A stretch of 36,095 bases of DNA from MGBC114844 sp910585855 (GTDB lineage Bacteria > Bacillota > Clostridia > Lachnospirales > Lachnospiraceae). The position numbers and the translations under genes are program-made. The stretch's first letter is position 1; each line of letters begins with the position of its first letter. Location of the stretch: positions 1-36,095 of the forward strand of contig CBFFYP010000048.1 in assembly GCA_965646165.1 (NCBI GenBank). Direction: 5' to 3'. Below, piece after piece: positions 11,675-21,100 of the stretch. Under the pieces are notes generated by a model. It saw only the letters and a program-made list of their open reading frames with translations. It was not told the origin of the DNA and ran no database searches.

Positions 11675-13252
11675 CTAATTCGGATCAATTTCTGCATCAA
11701 AAGCAATATGAGTTGCATCAATATTATATTGTTGAAGAGTTACCGCCATTAAGTAATCATTAATTTCCCTATCAAATACTAATTCTAATGTAATAAGTCT
11801 TTTATCAATAACCGTATCGGGTGAATGTGTCGAACGTTGAATTGAAATATTTGCAGTATGAATTACAGAATTACTTGGCAGTTCACATTCTAATCCATCT
11901 CCAAAATCAAGTGTAGGATCTACTCTCATTTCAACTGGTAATGCTAATGTAAGATAAAAGAATCTTTTGTTTGTAGTTGAAATTGCAATTCCAAGGTATA
12001 TAATAGAATCATATGTTCCTCTATTGATTCGATAATAGTATCTCTGACATTTCAGTAAATTTTCTACCAGATTCGGTGAAACATACCTTGTTGCTATTTC
12101 ACCATATTCTAACTTTGCCCATTTTAATTTTAAAATTGCACTGTCATTACTCCCATCACAATAAATCTCTGTTTTTAAAAGTTTTCGGCTAGAGTCATAC
12201 GACATTCTTATTTTATATTCCTCTACTTCAGTATAACTGTAAGTATTATCAACATCTTTTATATATTGCGTATTGCTATAAATTTTATTTTCTGCTGTAC
12301 AAACACTAAAAGTAAATGTTTGCTCCACTTCATCTAATTCTACAAACTGACAAAAACTATTTTCATGACCGGTTCGATACAGTTCAATATAACCATTTCT
12401 TACAAAAACTGTCCCATTCTGTTTATACCATCTATCGATAGTATATTGATCCAAACTATCATAAATACTTTTCCCTCTTTGATTGATTGGATTCTTAAAA
12501 TTAGAATTGATAAGCAAATTTGGATTACTCATCCTTTCTCTCATATCCTCCAACTCTTTCAAAGTCACCAGTTGTTCCCAATCCGTCCATTGATTCCAAT
12601 ACTGCGACTTCCGATACATCTTCCCTCTGTAATCCACCCCAACGATATTTTTATAGCCATTTTCTGCATGTTCATCCCCATAGACAAAATAAGTAAGATG
12701 CGTCCATTCCGCTGAATAGGGATGTCCATTCTCTTCGGATGTCGTACCTTCTATGGAATAAATTTGTCCTGCTTGGTAGTTCTCTGGATTTTGTGTTATC
12801 TCTGCTGCCTTTGGCATAAGCAACTGTTTCAAATCCGAAATGGAAGCCATCTGCTGCCATCCCAACCATCTGCCTTCTGTCAATACATTAAAGTACCCCC
12901 CCGAACTGGAAGCACACGGATGCCAAAATATCATCCGATTCTCTTCCGATTGATTCGGATGATTCATAACCTTGAAATATCCTTCGTTCTCCCTTTCATC
13001 TGGTGCATGTTGTGCCTGTTTCACATAATAGATTCCATTCTCCTGCACCGTCAGCAGATCGGCTTTTTCTAACTCTTTTGAATAAAGACGAGCCTTTTTT
13101 TCTTCCTCAATCAGAGCCTTCAAAAAGACATTATTATTCAGAAGTGCCCCTTTCACTTCATTCTCCAAATCTGCTGTAATATAATCCTCTTCCTCTACTT
13201 GATAAATCTTCTCGCTAAATACTGGTGGATCGTTAATCGCTAAATATGCCAT
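11675..13252 (-). CDS. Tail fibre/receptor-binding protein
   Basis: 525 residues from the ATG (MAYLAINDPPVF) preceded by AAGGAG; an in-frame upstream extension lacks a good site. The N-terminal about 55 residues are paralogous to the N-terminus of the S74 fibre at 9434-11620. Residues about 60-235 carry two knob-like units (ENGIYYVKQ...GRWLGWQQM; GQIYSIEGT...YRKSQYWNQWTDWEQL) resembling the pyocin-knob fold. The C-terminal part starting SNPNLLINSNFKNPINQRG is typical of fibre distal modules with a carbohydrate-binding beta fold. The two fibres probably attach to the same baseplate site and could give dual specificity. Confidence 0.8.
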   Translation of the reverse strand: MAYLAINDPPVFSEKIYQVEEEDYITADLENEVKGALLNNNVFLKALIEEEKKARLYSKELEKADLLTVQENGIYYVKQAQHAPDERENEGYFKVMNHPNQSEENRMIFWHPCASSSGGYFNVLTEGRWLGWQQMASISDLKQLLMPKAAEITQNPENYQAGQIYSIEGTTSEENGHPYSAEWTHLTYFVYGDEHAENGYKNIVGVDYRGKMYRKSQYWNQWTDWEQLVTLKELEDMRERMSNPNLLINSNFKNPINQRGKSIYDSLDQYTIDRWYKQNGTVFVRNGYIELYRTGHENSFCQFVELDEVEQTFTFSVCTAENKIYSNTQYIKDVDNTYSYTEVEEYKIRMSYDSSRKLLKTEIYCDGSNDSAILKLKWAKLEYGEIATRYVSPNLVENLLKCQRYYYRINRGTYDSIIYLGIAISTTNKRFFYLTLALPVEMRVDPTLDFGDGLECELPSNSVIHTANISIQRSTHSPDTVIDKRLITLELVFDREINDYLMAVTLQQYNIDATHIAFDAEIDPN

Positions 13253-13285
13253 CCTCTTCTCCTTTTCTTCCAATAAAAATACCAA

Positions 13286-13666
13286 CTAAAAAATCTCCTG
13301 TAACGAAAACTGAAATCGCATGTCATCGTCCTTTCCTTTTGGAAGAAACGTTTTATAAATAATGAGATCTCCCTCTTCATCAAACACGCCAAGTTCCGAT
13401 AGATAGGTATTCGCCAAATCCGTCTTACTTAATCCTGATTCATACTGGCATGTTGTCGGAATGGGATAATTGTGTTCATCTAACTCGATTCGCAATAATT
13501 CATTCCTTAAGGATACCTCTTCTCCTGTTGTAGGCAGCGGGATGCGATTCTCATCTACACCACCATCCCCGTAAGCGATATATTTTAACTTCGGCAGCGG
13601 AATATCTCCGGCGTGCGCTTTGCAAAGTTTTTCTCTCCCCTTTTGTGTAATCACAGCATCTGCCAT
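13286..13666 (-). CDS. Tail collar/fibre-proximal protein (DUF3751-like)
   Basis: 126 residues. The N-terminus AVITQKGREKLCKAHAGDIPLPKLKYIAYGDGGVD is the characteristic start of phage tail-collar fibre proteins, with the conserved GDGG. The rest (NELLRIELDEHNYP...YLSELGVFDEEGDLIIYKTF) fits the same family. It is short, so it is only the baseplate-proximal module; the distal parts are supplied by the two following fibre genes. It lies between the YmfQ-like gene and the fibres, the usual order. Confidence 0.85.
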   Translation of the reverse strand: MADAVITQKGREKLCKAHAGDIPLPKLKYIAYGDGGVDENRIPLPTTGEEVSLRNELLRIELDEHNYPIPTTCQYESGLSKTDLANTYLSELGVFDEEGDLIIYKTFLPKGKDDDMRFQFSLQEIF

Positions 13667-13682
13667 GTCATTTCACTTCCTT

Positions 13683-14624
13683 TCAAATATCTTCATAATG
13701 AATGATTTGAGAATCATATCTTCGTGTTCCGTTATAACGATGTGTCCCATCATATCTGGTCAAATGATAACCCACCGTTAAATCTACTTTAAAGCGGTAA
13801 GGCTTCTCCACTTCCATTTTCATGGAAAGAGCCTCCTCCATACGAATTCTTTGTACTCGTTCAAAAATATAAGTTAGCTTTTCTACTCTCTCACAAATCG
13901 GAATCCATGCGACTATCCCGCTTAAGTTAATTCCCCAATCATACTGAATCGGAATCGGATAATCATGCCGCATCGAAAGCTTTACCGGATAAAAATCAAT
14001 CTTTGAACCAATTTTATATTTGTCATACCGATAACATCCGTTATATTGCGCTGTTCCATCATAATACAAATAAGGCACATTCCGTCTAGGGTAACACTCA
14101 CTTATCAAAGCGAGTTCACTTTGATACCAAATCGGCACATCCAACTGACTTCGCATTTCTCCTATAAAAATCAATAACAAATTTGCTGGTATCATGTCCT
14201 GCACCATGTCCCGGATGCTATGCAATACCCGTAAACTTTGATCGTAAATATGGAGTTCCATCTCATATTGCTGAAATCTGGTCTGCAATTCAAATCCATC
14301 TACTCCAACCACTGCGTTTAACTCTTCCAATAATTTCTTCATCGTGTAAGGCAAAGTTAAACACCAACGACGGAATACTTCGATTCGTCTTTCCTCGATT
14401 CCAGCTCCTGCACGTGGCTTAATTCCTAATAATACTTCATATCGTTTCATTCCTTGTAACGTTGCCAAGGAAAGAAACGCATCTGCTAATCGTTCCTCCA
14501 ATCCCTTATACAATCGCTCTATTTCTGGATTTTCTACTTTTGCAATTCCTTCCATTTCACGATATGTAGAAGAAACAGGTGGAAAATAATTTTGTAATTT
14601 TATTTCACGCTCCAACAAACCCAC
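13683..14624 (-). CDS. xkdU: Baseplate wedge protein, YmfQ/XkdU-like (DUF2313)
   Basis: About 313 residues from a GTG; nearby in-frame TTG codons could be the true start, because the AGAGAGGTGG ribosome site overlaps the GTG. The N-terminal half (LQNYFPPVSSTYREMEGIAKVENPEIERLYKGLEERLADAFL...GMKRYEVLLGI) matches the DUF2313 pattern. The C-terminal half has unusual Tyr-rich repeats (YLYYDGTAQYNGCYRYDKYKIG; YDGTHRYNGTRRYDSQ), probably a beta-structured spike or fibre-contact part. It overlaps the end of the baseplate J gene by about 20 nt. Confidence 0.82.
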   Translation of the reverse strand: MGLLEREIKLQNYFPPVSSTYREMEGIAKVENPEIERLYKGLEERLADAFLSLATLQGMKRYEVLLGIKPRAGAGIEERRIEVFRRWCLTLPYTMKKLLEELNAVVGVDGFELQTRFQQYEMELHIYDQSLRVLHSIRDMVQDMIPANLLLIFIGEMRSQLDVPIWYQSELALISECYPRRNVPYLYYDGTAQYNGCYRYDKYKIGSKIDFYPVKLSMRHDYPIPIQYDWGINLSGIVAWIPICERVEKLTYIFERVQRIRMEEALSMKMEVEKPYRFKVDLTVGYHLTRYDGTHRYNGTRRYDSQIIHYEDI

Positions 14625-15653
14625 CTCTCTTTACAATCGCATCAGGGGAAGCAACATAATTCCCCGCTACCTCATTAATCATCAAATCATACGCATCCAG
14701 CACACCTTCTACATCCAAAAAAAGACTTTCTAGCTTTGATACCCGAACGACAAGCTGCTCCACATCTGATTCAACGTCAAAAGATACCTGTCCGCTGCCT
14801 CTTCCAATTCTTCCTGACACATTTCAAAATCATATCCCGTTTGAAACGTCAAATTTACTGTAAAATATAATAACTCTTCTTTCACTGCCTGAACCGTCAC
14901 TACATGTCCAATCGGTGCAATTCCATACCCTTTCCCAGTATTTAACTCTGGATCGATTTCCTCTTTCACAGTTTGCACTAATGCATCTGAAGGAACACCA
15001 TAATTCGAATCTAAAATCACAAGTTTGACCGTCCCACCACCATTCCAAGCCGGATATACTTTTACACCACCCACCCCTGCAAGAGTATTGACCTTTTCTT
15101 TATAATCCGCAAGATTCCCACCATACGCCTGTGCTTTTAAACTATTAAAATATCTTTTTCTCAAATGCTCCGTTTCCTCTTCATCTTCTCCCGGAATCAA
15201 AAGTTCGGTTAATTCCGCTTTTGTCAGTCCTTTGATATAAGAAATAGGAATCATACTGCCAAAATATTGATTTCCCTGCGAACCTTCTGTTTCACATTCC
15301 ACTTGATAAACACCCATTGAAATTTTAGACAGCACGGTATAATTTAAGGTATCCAAAGAGAAACGAGAATGAATCGGAATATCCATATTAAATTCCGCTT
15401 TTAGCACCGCTTTTGTGGCAGAAGTAGGAGAAATCCCTCGCTCTGCACAACGCCGAATCAGATACTCTCGATTTGCGGTATTAGCAAACATTTGTTCGTA
15501 CATCCAGTCCAACTCAATATAGGCTTTTGCTAGTTCGGCAGCGGCTGGGGCAAGTGCATCATACATCACGCTTCCTTCTCGTTTATCTATTGTACTTGGC
15601 ACATTTTCTAACATTCGCTTTAAAATTACTTCAAATGTCTGATTTTCATACAC
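14605..15653 (-). pseudogene. xkdT: Baseplate J/XkdT-like protein, probably frameshifted
   Basis: The first frame (GTG at 15653, VYENQTFEVILKRMLENVP) runs through a normal Baseplate_J domain (DKREGSVMYDALAPAAAELAKAYIEL...RCAERGISP...) and stops at 14730 after TLNQMWSSLSFGYQS. The expected C-terminus (EQLVVRVSKLESLFLDVEGVLDAYDLMINEVAGNYVASPDAIVKRGGFVGA) is in another frame ending at 14605. Adding one G at about 14760 (TGTGGAGCAG to TGTGGGAGCAG) joins LNQMW to EQLVVRV, as in intact XkdT. The total of 1049 nt is one short of a multiple of three. The cause is either a real 1-nt deletion that would impair tail assembly or an assembly error. The GTG overlaps the upstream stop (TAGTG). Confidence 0.82.
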
Positions 15654-16063
15654 TAAATCTGCACCTCCTTTTCCACTGCCAATTCTCCTTGTGTAGTTTT
15701 TACACAAAAGGTCACATGGACACACCCTCGCTTTTTTGTTTCGAACTGAAAATTAGAAACCTCTGTAATGCGATCATCCTGAAGCAACGCTTCTGTAATT
15801 CTTCTCTCAATTTCCGGCAAACAATAAGAAACTGGTTTTCCAATTAAGTCCACCAGTTCCACTCCATAATTCCAACTATAGATGATATGTTGATACCGTT
15901 CCGTACTAAGAATTTTATAAATCGTCTGTTTCATTGCTTCTAAACTATCTATTGTGCCAGCAATTCGTTCCTCCTCTTTTTGCATCCGATAAGTTCTTGA
16001 TGTCTGCTCTCTTTTTACAAAATCCTGTTGTAATTCTTTTGCCCCTGCTCCACTTGGCAGCAT
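15653..16063 (-). CDS. xkdS: Baseplate protein XkdS-like (DUF2634)
   Basis: 136 residues from the ATG (MLPSGAGAKELQQDF) right after AGGAGGAGAGG. The DUF2634 signature is visible (IDSLEAMKQTIYKILSTERYQHIIYSWNYGVELVDLIGKP...ERRITEALLQDDRITEVSNF), related to T4 gp25, the wedge component with a lysozyme-like fold but no catalysis. It lies between the XkdR-like gene and the baseplate J gene. Its stop overlaps the start of the next gene. Confidence 0.9.
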   Translation of the reverse strand: MLPSGAGAKELQQDFVKREQTSRTYRMQKEEERIAGTIDSLEAMKQTIYKILSTERYQHIIYSWNYGVELVDLIGKPVSYCLPEIERRITEALLQDDRITEVSNFQFETKKRGCVHVTFCVKTTQGELAVEKEVQI

Positions 16064-16074
16064 AACCTCTCCTC

Positions 16075-16473
16075 CTATCCAAGCCGATCCCATACCACAT
16101 AGGTATTAGCATGTTGCGCCTGAAGCAATAATACTCTCTCCCCTACCTGCAAAGCATTTTTTACCTGATAAACTTTCTTCCCTTTATATTCATGTGTATG
16201 CTCTGCAAAAGCAGCTTCCCCGCTACCTCCACTTCTCTTTTCTGTTTCATGCTCCACTACCATTTCAAGTTTATAATCCCGAACATTTCGAGTTAAAATT
16301 AGAAAATCCTCTTTTAACTTCATCTTCTGTTCTCCATCTATTTGAATCAAAAGTGGATTCGTTGACAACACCGTTCCAAACAAAATATCAGAAGGACTAC
16401 TCTCCTTTACGGCATCCATTGCCGCTTCTTTAATAACCGATAATAAAACATCAAAATCAGGCAACAAAATCAC
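16075..16473 (-). CDS. xkdR: XkdR-like baseplate protein (DUF2577)
   Basis: 132 residues from a GTG inside the end of the xkdQ-like gene (overlap 17 nt). The pattern SPSDILFGTVLSTNPLLIQIDGEQKMKLKEDFLILTRNV, followed by EHTHEYKGKK and GERVLLLQAQHANTYVVWDRLG, is the DUF2577 layout of an OB-like beta barrel near the hub. It is probably a small hub or spike-associated protein. Start uncertain by a few codons. Confidence 0.85.
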   Translation of the reverse strand: MILLPDFDVLLSVIKEAAMDAVKESSPSDILFGTVLSTNPLLIQIDGEQKMKLKEDFLILTRNVRDYKLEMVVEHETEKRSGGSGEAAFAEHTHEYKGKKVYQVKNALQVGERVLLLQAQHANTYVVWDRLG

Positions 16474-17416
16474 CCCCTATCAAAGTCAAATCCATCGTAT
16501 GTTCTTGGTGATGAAAGGTATGTGTGACCTTCTCACATAACATCCAATTTTGCACCTTTACATCTCCCAAATCAAGTTTCACTCCAATCAAACAGCCTGC
16601 ACGCACCCGACTATCTCCTACTACACCAGAAACTTTTAGTTTCCGTGCAACACGATTGTAATACTTTAACAGTGCATCTGCCTTTACCTGACCATTTTCT
16701 CCCTCTTTTAACGTGTCATAATACTGTAAAATGCCCCATTGATTGATTGTTCCAGTATCCTTCGCCATATAAACATCTCGTTTACCCGTAGTTTCATTGT
16801 CAAATGTAAGTTTGATTTGATTATAGACATCCGAATCAATACTAGAAGAATAATCATAATTTTGACCAGATTGTGCATCCACTAAAATTCCAACCTTCAT
16901 ACTCTCAATCGACTTCAAACAAAGCGTTCCAAATTCATCATAAAGGCAATACATCTTTCCTGTGTTCAAAAGCGTTTCATCTAAAGCATTTTGAATAATA
17001 TCAAACAAAGATTTATTCGATTCTGCTTTTTTAGGAATGATATAACTCGTATCCTCTACCATTCCCATATTTAATTGGAAGTCAGATACAATCATTTTTA
17101 ACAGATCGGCAGCGGTCTTACTGGTATAAACATAGGTATCTGAATTATTCAGATACCTTAATTGATCATAAGCGGTAATTTCTACCAATGCTTCCTTATT
17201 CCGTTTTCGTGTAAAAATAAACCCATAAAAAAGATTGACACCATCTACTGTTAGACGTACCGCACTTCCTTCACGAATTGCTAGAATCGAATCTTGCACC
17301 ACACGAAACGTCAGTTTACTCGGTGTTGCTTTTCGAACAGTCGTCCATTCAATCCCACTTTCCACGACAGGTTTATAACAAATTCCATCACTCTCTATAT
17401 ACAATTCTACATTCAT
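16457..17416 (-). CDS. xkdQ: Baseplate hub protein XkdQ-like
   Basis: 319 residues from the ATG (MNVELYIESDGICYKP) after TGAGGTGATTGGA. The protein is beta-rich with TFRVVQDSILAIREGSAVRLTVDGVNLFYGFIFTRKR and ITAYDQLRYLNNSDTYVYTSKTAADLL, the start of a gp27-like hub fold shared by PBSX XkdQ and phage late control proteins. The last part (VGDSRVRAGCLIGVKLDLGDVKVQNWMLCEKVTHTFHHQEHTMDLTL) matches the family C-terminus. It lies next to the LysM protein. Confidence 0.88.
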   Translation of the reverse strand: MNVELYIESDGICYKPVVESGIEWTTVRKATPSKLTFRVVQDSILAIREGSAVRLTVDGVNLFYGFIFTRKRNKEALVEITAYDQLRYLNNSDTYVYTSKTAADLLKMIVSDFQLNMGMVEDTSYIIPKKAESNKSLFDIIQNALDETLLNTGKMYCLYDEFGTLCLKSIESMKVGILVDAQSGQNYDYSSSIDSDVYNQIKLTFDNETTGKRDVYMAKDTGTINQWGILQYYDTLKEGENGQVKADALLKYYNRVARKLKVSGVVGDSRVRAGCLIGVKLDLGDVKVQNWMLCEKVTHTFHHQEHTMDLTLIGGDFVA

Positions 17417-17426
17417 TCCAATCACC

Positions 17427-18098
17427 TCAAGAAGGTAAGACAAGAACCTGTCCCGAATAAATCAAGTTTGGATTTTTAATCTTATCCTGATTTAACTCAT
17501 AAATTTCTTTATGTTTTGCTCCATTGCCAAAAAATTTCGCTGCAATACTCCACAAACAATCTCCTTTTTGTACGGTATACGTTTTCGCTTCCGGCGCACG
17601 ATCCGTTTCTCTGCTTGGCGTTTCTTCCACAACAACCTCCTTTTCATTTCCAGAGGTTTTCAACTCCAATTTCTGTGTAACACGTTCCAGATATTGTTTC
17701 AGATTTACGGATACTTTCGTATCAAAACCCTCCTTCGCATCATCCACAATACTATAATCCTCCAAAGATACCTTCATATCTGTTCCATGTAAAAGAACTC
17801 CTGCTGGCGTAACACGAGATAAAATAAAACGAATGGGTTTCATGGACGTTTTCCATTCTCGTAATCGATCCAAATAATAAGCTGCCGGATGAAACCCATC
17901 CACATAATGAGCATAAGGATAACGACTATTTGGAAGCTCCAACTCAAAACTAATTTCGGTCAATCCTGCTGACTTCAGAAAATTCACTTGTGTTCCATCT
18001 ATTAAATCTACTGTTTTATTCTGATTCTTTATTTTCATTGTAATTTTAGAGGGCGTAACCGGAAATAAAATTTCTTCTAAATACAAATCATAAGCCAT
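17427..18098 (-). CDS. xkdP: LysM-containing baseplate protein XkdP-like
   Basis: 223 residues from the ATG (MAYDLYLEEILFPVTPSK) after AAGGAGGGAG, which overlaps the end of the tape measure gene. The N-terminal part (residues 1 to about 150) is the XkdP/gp53-like assembly domain. A Thr/Glu-rich linker follows, then one LysM repeat (TYTVQKGDCLWSIAAKFFGNGAKHKEIYELN...KNPNLIYSGQVLVLPS) that binds peptidoglycan. It probably contacts the cell wall during tail contraction and links the tape measure to the hub. Confidence 0.92.
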   Translation of the reverse strand: MAYDLYLEEILFPVTPSKITMKIKNQNKTVDLIDGTQVNFLKSAGLTEISFELELPNSRYPYAHYVDGFHPAAYYLDRLREWKTSMKPIRFILSRVTPAGVLLHGTDMKVSLEDYSIVDDAKEGFDTKVSVNLKQYLERVTQKLELKTSGNEKEVVVEETPSRETDRAPEAKTYTVQKGDCLWSIAAKFFGNGAKHKEIYELNQDKIKNPNLIYSGQVLVLPS

Positions 18099-18108
18099 AG
18101 CTCCCTCC

Positions 18109-21100
18109 TTAATGAACACCAGCCGCCGTCATCTGCATGGTTTCTTTTAAATTTTCAGCCAAATAATCGACCATTCCATCTAAATCCGTATTTCCACTTA
18201 CCTGATTTGTAATTCCACCCATTTCTACTTTAATTTCTGCCGTGGTAAATCGGTTAATCGCTTCTTGTTCCGCAATATCTCGTAAATATTTCAAATCTTC
18301 TTCTGTAATATCCATTGAATCCTTGATTTCCCCAGTATTGCCCGCTATATCGCCAACATTTTTGGCAAGTCCCTCCTCGTAATTGCTCAAATCGTCATAG
18401 TCACCTGCACCCGGTATATTGGTATCAAACAGACTGGAAGGATCGAAATTCGCAATGCTTTCATCAATCCCTTCACCGAATGAATATCCAGCATCCCAAG
18501 CCTCCCCGTATTTAAACCGCTCAAGTTTCATATCATCAGCGTTCATTTTTTCCATTATCTCGTCACCCTCGCCAAAGGTTTCATCAACCCAACCGCCAAG
18601 AGAATCACGCCAACCTTGAACACTTCCTGCAAGGTTTGAACCGAAGATTGCATCAATAGCCGAAGCCAACGTTTGAAGAATTTCAAGCACGGTATCAGCC
18701 AAGCCAAAGAACAAACGTAAAACTGCACCGATAGGATCGGTGAACACATTACCAATAAAGTTTGCTACTTCTGCCACAAGGTTATAGATAAGCACGAACA
18801 CATCCACAACCAAATTCCACAAGGCAACAAAGATATTGCCGATAAACGCAAGGGCAACCATGAACGCCCCGCAAATTATACCTGTTGCGGAAACGGAAGT
18901 TCCAGCGAATTTATTCACCGCCGCCACTGCCGCATAGAATAATGCTATCAGAGAGATTATAAGAATCATGATCCACATGATAGGACAAGCATACAAAGCG
19001 GTATTCAAGCCATTCTGTGCCGCAATTTCCTTCGCTGTAGCGGCTGTTAAAGCCCCCGTTGCTGCTGCATGAATCATCTGTGCAACCGCCATTGCAATAT
19101 GAATCCCTTTGCTGATTGCACTAATAGCGTTTGCCGCCAACTGTGCCCCGTAGTAAACTGCCAAAGCCCCAGCTACGCCGTAAATGATAGGGGATAGCCA
19201 CGACCAATTTTCACCAACGATTTCAGCAACACCTACAAGCAAATCAAAGATTTCAAGAGTAATACCTGCCACCATGGAAAGTGCTTCAATCGCATTGGTC
19301 ACAGAGCCCTGAAACGCTTCACTATTGGCAATTTCATTCATTCTTTGAAGAACGGGCTGAAACGCCATCAAAGCGGTATTTTGAAAAGAAGTCCAAATCT
19401 GCGAAAAGGTTTTTGGCATCTGTTCAAATTTTGCATTGGTATCATCAGCCGCCGCAAACATAGCTGCTTTTACAATGTCAGCGGTGATTAGTCCTTCCGC
19501 TGCCATATCCTTTAATTTTCCCTTTGGAACTTCCATATAGTCAGCAATCGCCTGAATTATATTCGGAGCTTGCTCCAAAATGCTGTTGTATTCCTCACCA
19601 CGAAGAACGCCTGAACCCATTGCTTGTGTAAGCTGCAACATAGCAGCATCAATGCCCGCCGCTTCCGTTCCGGCAATGGTAAATTGTTTGTTTACCTGTT
19701 CCATAAAGGCAATAATTTCTTCCGAACTACCAAACGCATCCCCCGCCATAAGTCCAAGTTTGGAAACGGCAGCAGCGGTTGCCTGATAACTACCCCTTGC
19801 CCGTTCCGCTGAAAGATAAATCATGTTCTGCAAATCCTGTGTGGTTTGCAGCCCGTCATTCATCAGATTCAAGCGGGCGGCTGTAGAAGTAAGCTGATCC
19901 GATAAGTTCAACGCCGCTGAAAGGGTTTGAATTGTGGCGTAAGCTGCAACCGCACCCTTGATTGTCTGCATTAATTCACTGGCTTCATTCGTGCCTTCTT
20001 CCATTTCACGATTGAATCGCCCTTGTTCGTCAACATTATCACGGATATATCTTTCCGTATTGTCTATTGTCTGCGATAATCGCAAATAGGCTTCATTTGC
20101 TGCCTGAACATCCATGTTGTCAACAGCACGGTTCAGATTTTCCTGTTCCTGAACTGCCTGATCTAACTGCCCCCGTAACTGTTCCAATTCCGCATTTGCG
20201 GTATCTGTACCCATATTCAGAGGGTTATTTTCGATTGTCTGAATACGCTGTTGAATTGCTTGCAAGCGGTTTTGCATATTGGATAAATCCGTAAAACCAC
20301 CGGGCGGTAAGAAGTCCATATCTGCCGCTGTCTGCACAATCCGTTCCTGTGTTTGGTTCAAAGTGTTCAACATATTGTTTGCACTTTGCACTTCCTGTTC
20401 AAACCGTTCCATCCCAAAGCCCGTAAACACTGGAAGCGAATCCACTTTCCATTGAATCGGTACTTCCACTGCTGCACGATCTCGAAGCATTTTTTCTGTC
20501 TGACTGATTGTCTGTGAAAATTGTAAATAGGCTTCATTGGCTGCTTGCACATCCATCTGCTCTACGGCACGGTTCAAATTCTGCTGCCCCTGCGTAGCCT
20601 GATTCAACTGTCCTCGTAGTTGTTCCAATTCCGCACTTACCATATCGCTACCTAATGTCAACGGATTCTGTTCAATCTGTTCAATTTTCTGTCCAATCGC
20701 TTGCAAACGAGTTTGCATCTGTTCCAAATCAGCCATAGCATCCATGGAAAAGAACCCCGTTTGTGCGGCTGTTCCTACAATCTGATTTTGCGTTTGATTC
20801 AGGGTATCTAACATTTGATTCGTGCTTTGTACTTCCTGTTGAAACCGTTCCATACCAGTTCCAGTAAATACCGGAAGCGAATCCGTTTTCCAAGAAATCG
20901 GTACTTCCATTGGTGGAAAATTCGAAAAAGAATCCCTTACATACCGTTTTGTATCTTCAATGCTTTGCGAAAGCTGTAAATATGCGGTATTCGCAGAGGA
21001 AAGATCCATATCTTGTATCGCAGTATCCAACTCCCTCTGCACCTGTACCACACCACTAACTTGTCCTCGCAATCGCTCCCATTTGGTATTGGCTTCTTCC

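Noticed and set aside
9434..13252. A diversity-generating retroelement acting on the tail fibres
   Set aside because: No reverse transcriptase or template/variable repeat pair is seen near the fibre genes.
14605..14820. A separate 71-residue gene between the baseplate J and YmfQ-like genes
   Set aside because: Its sequence is the expected C-terminus of the baseplate J protein in a shifted frame.
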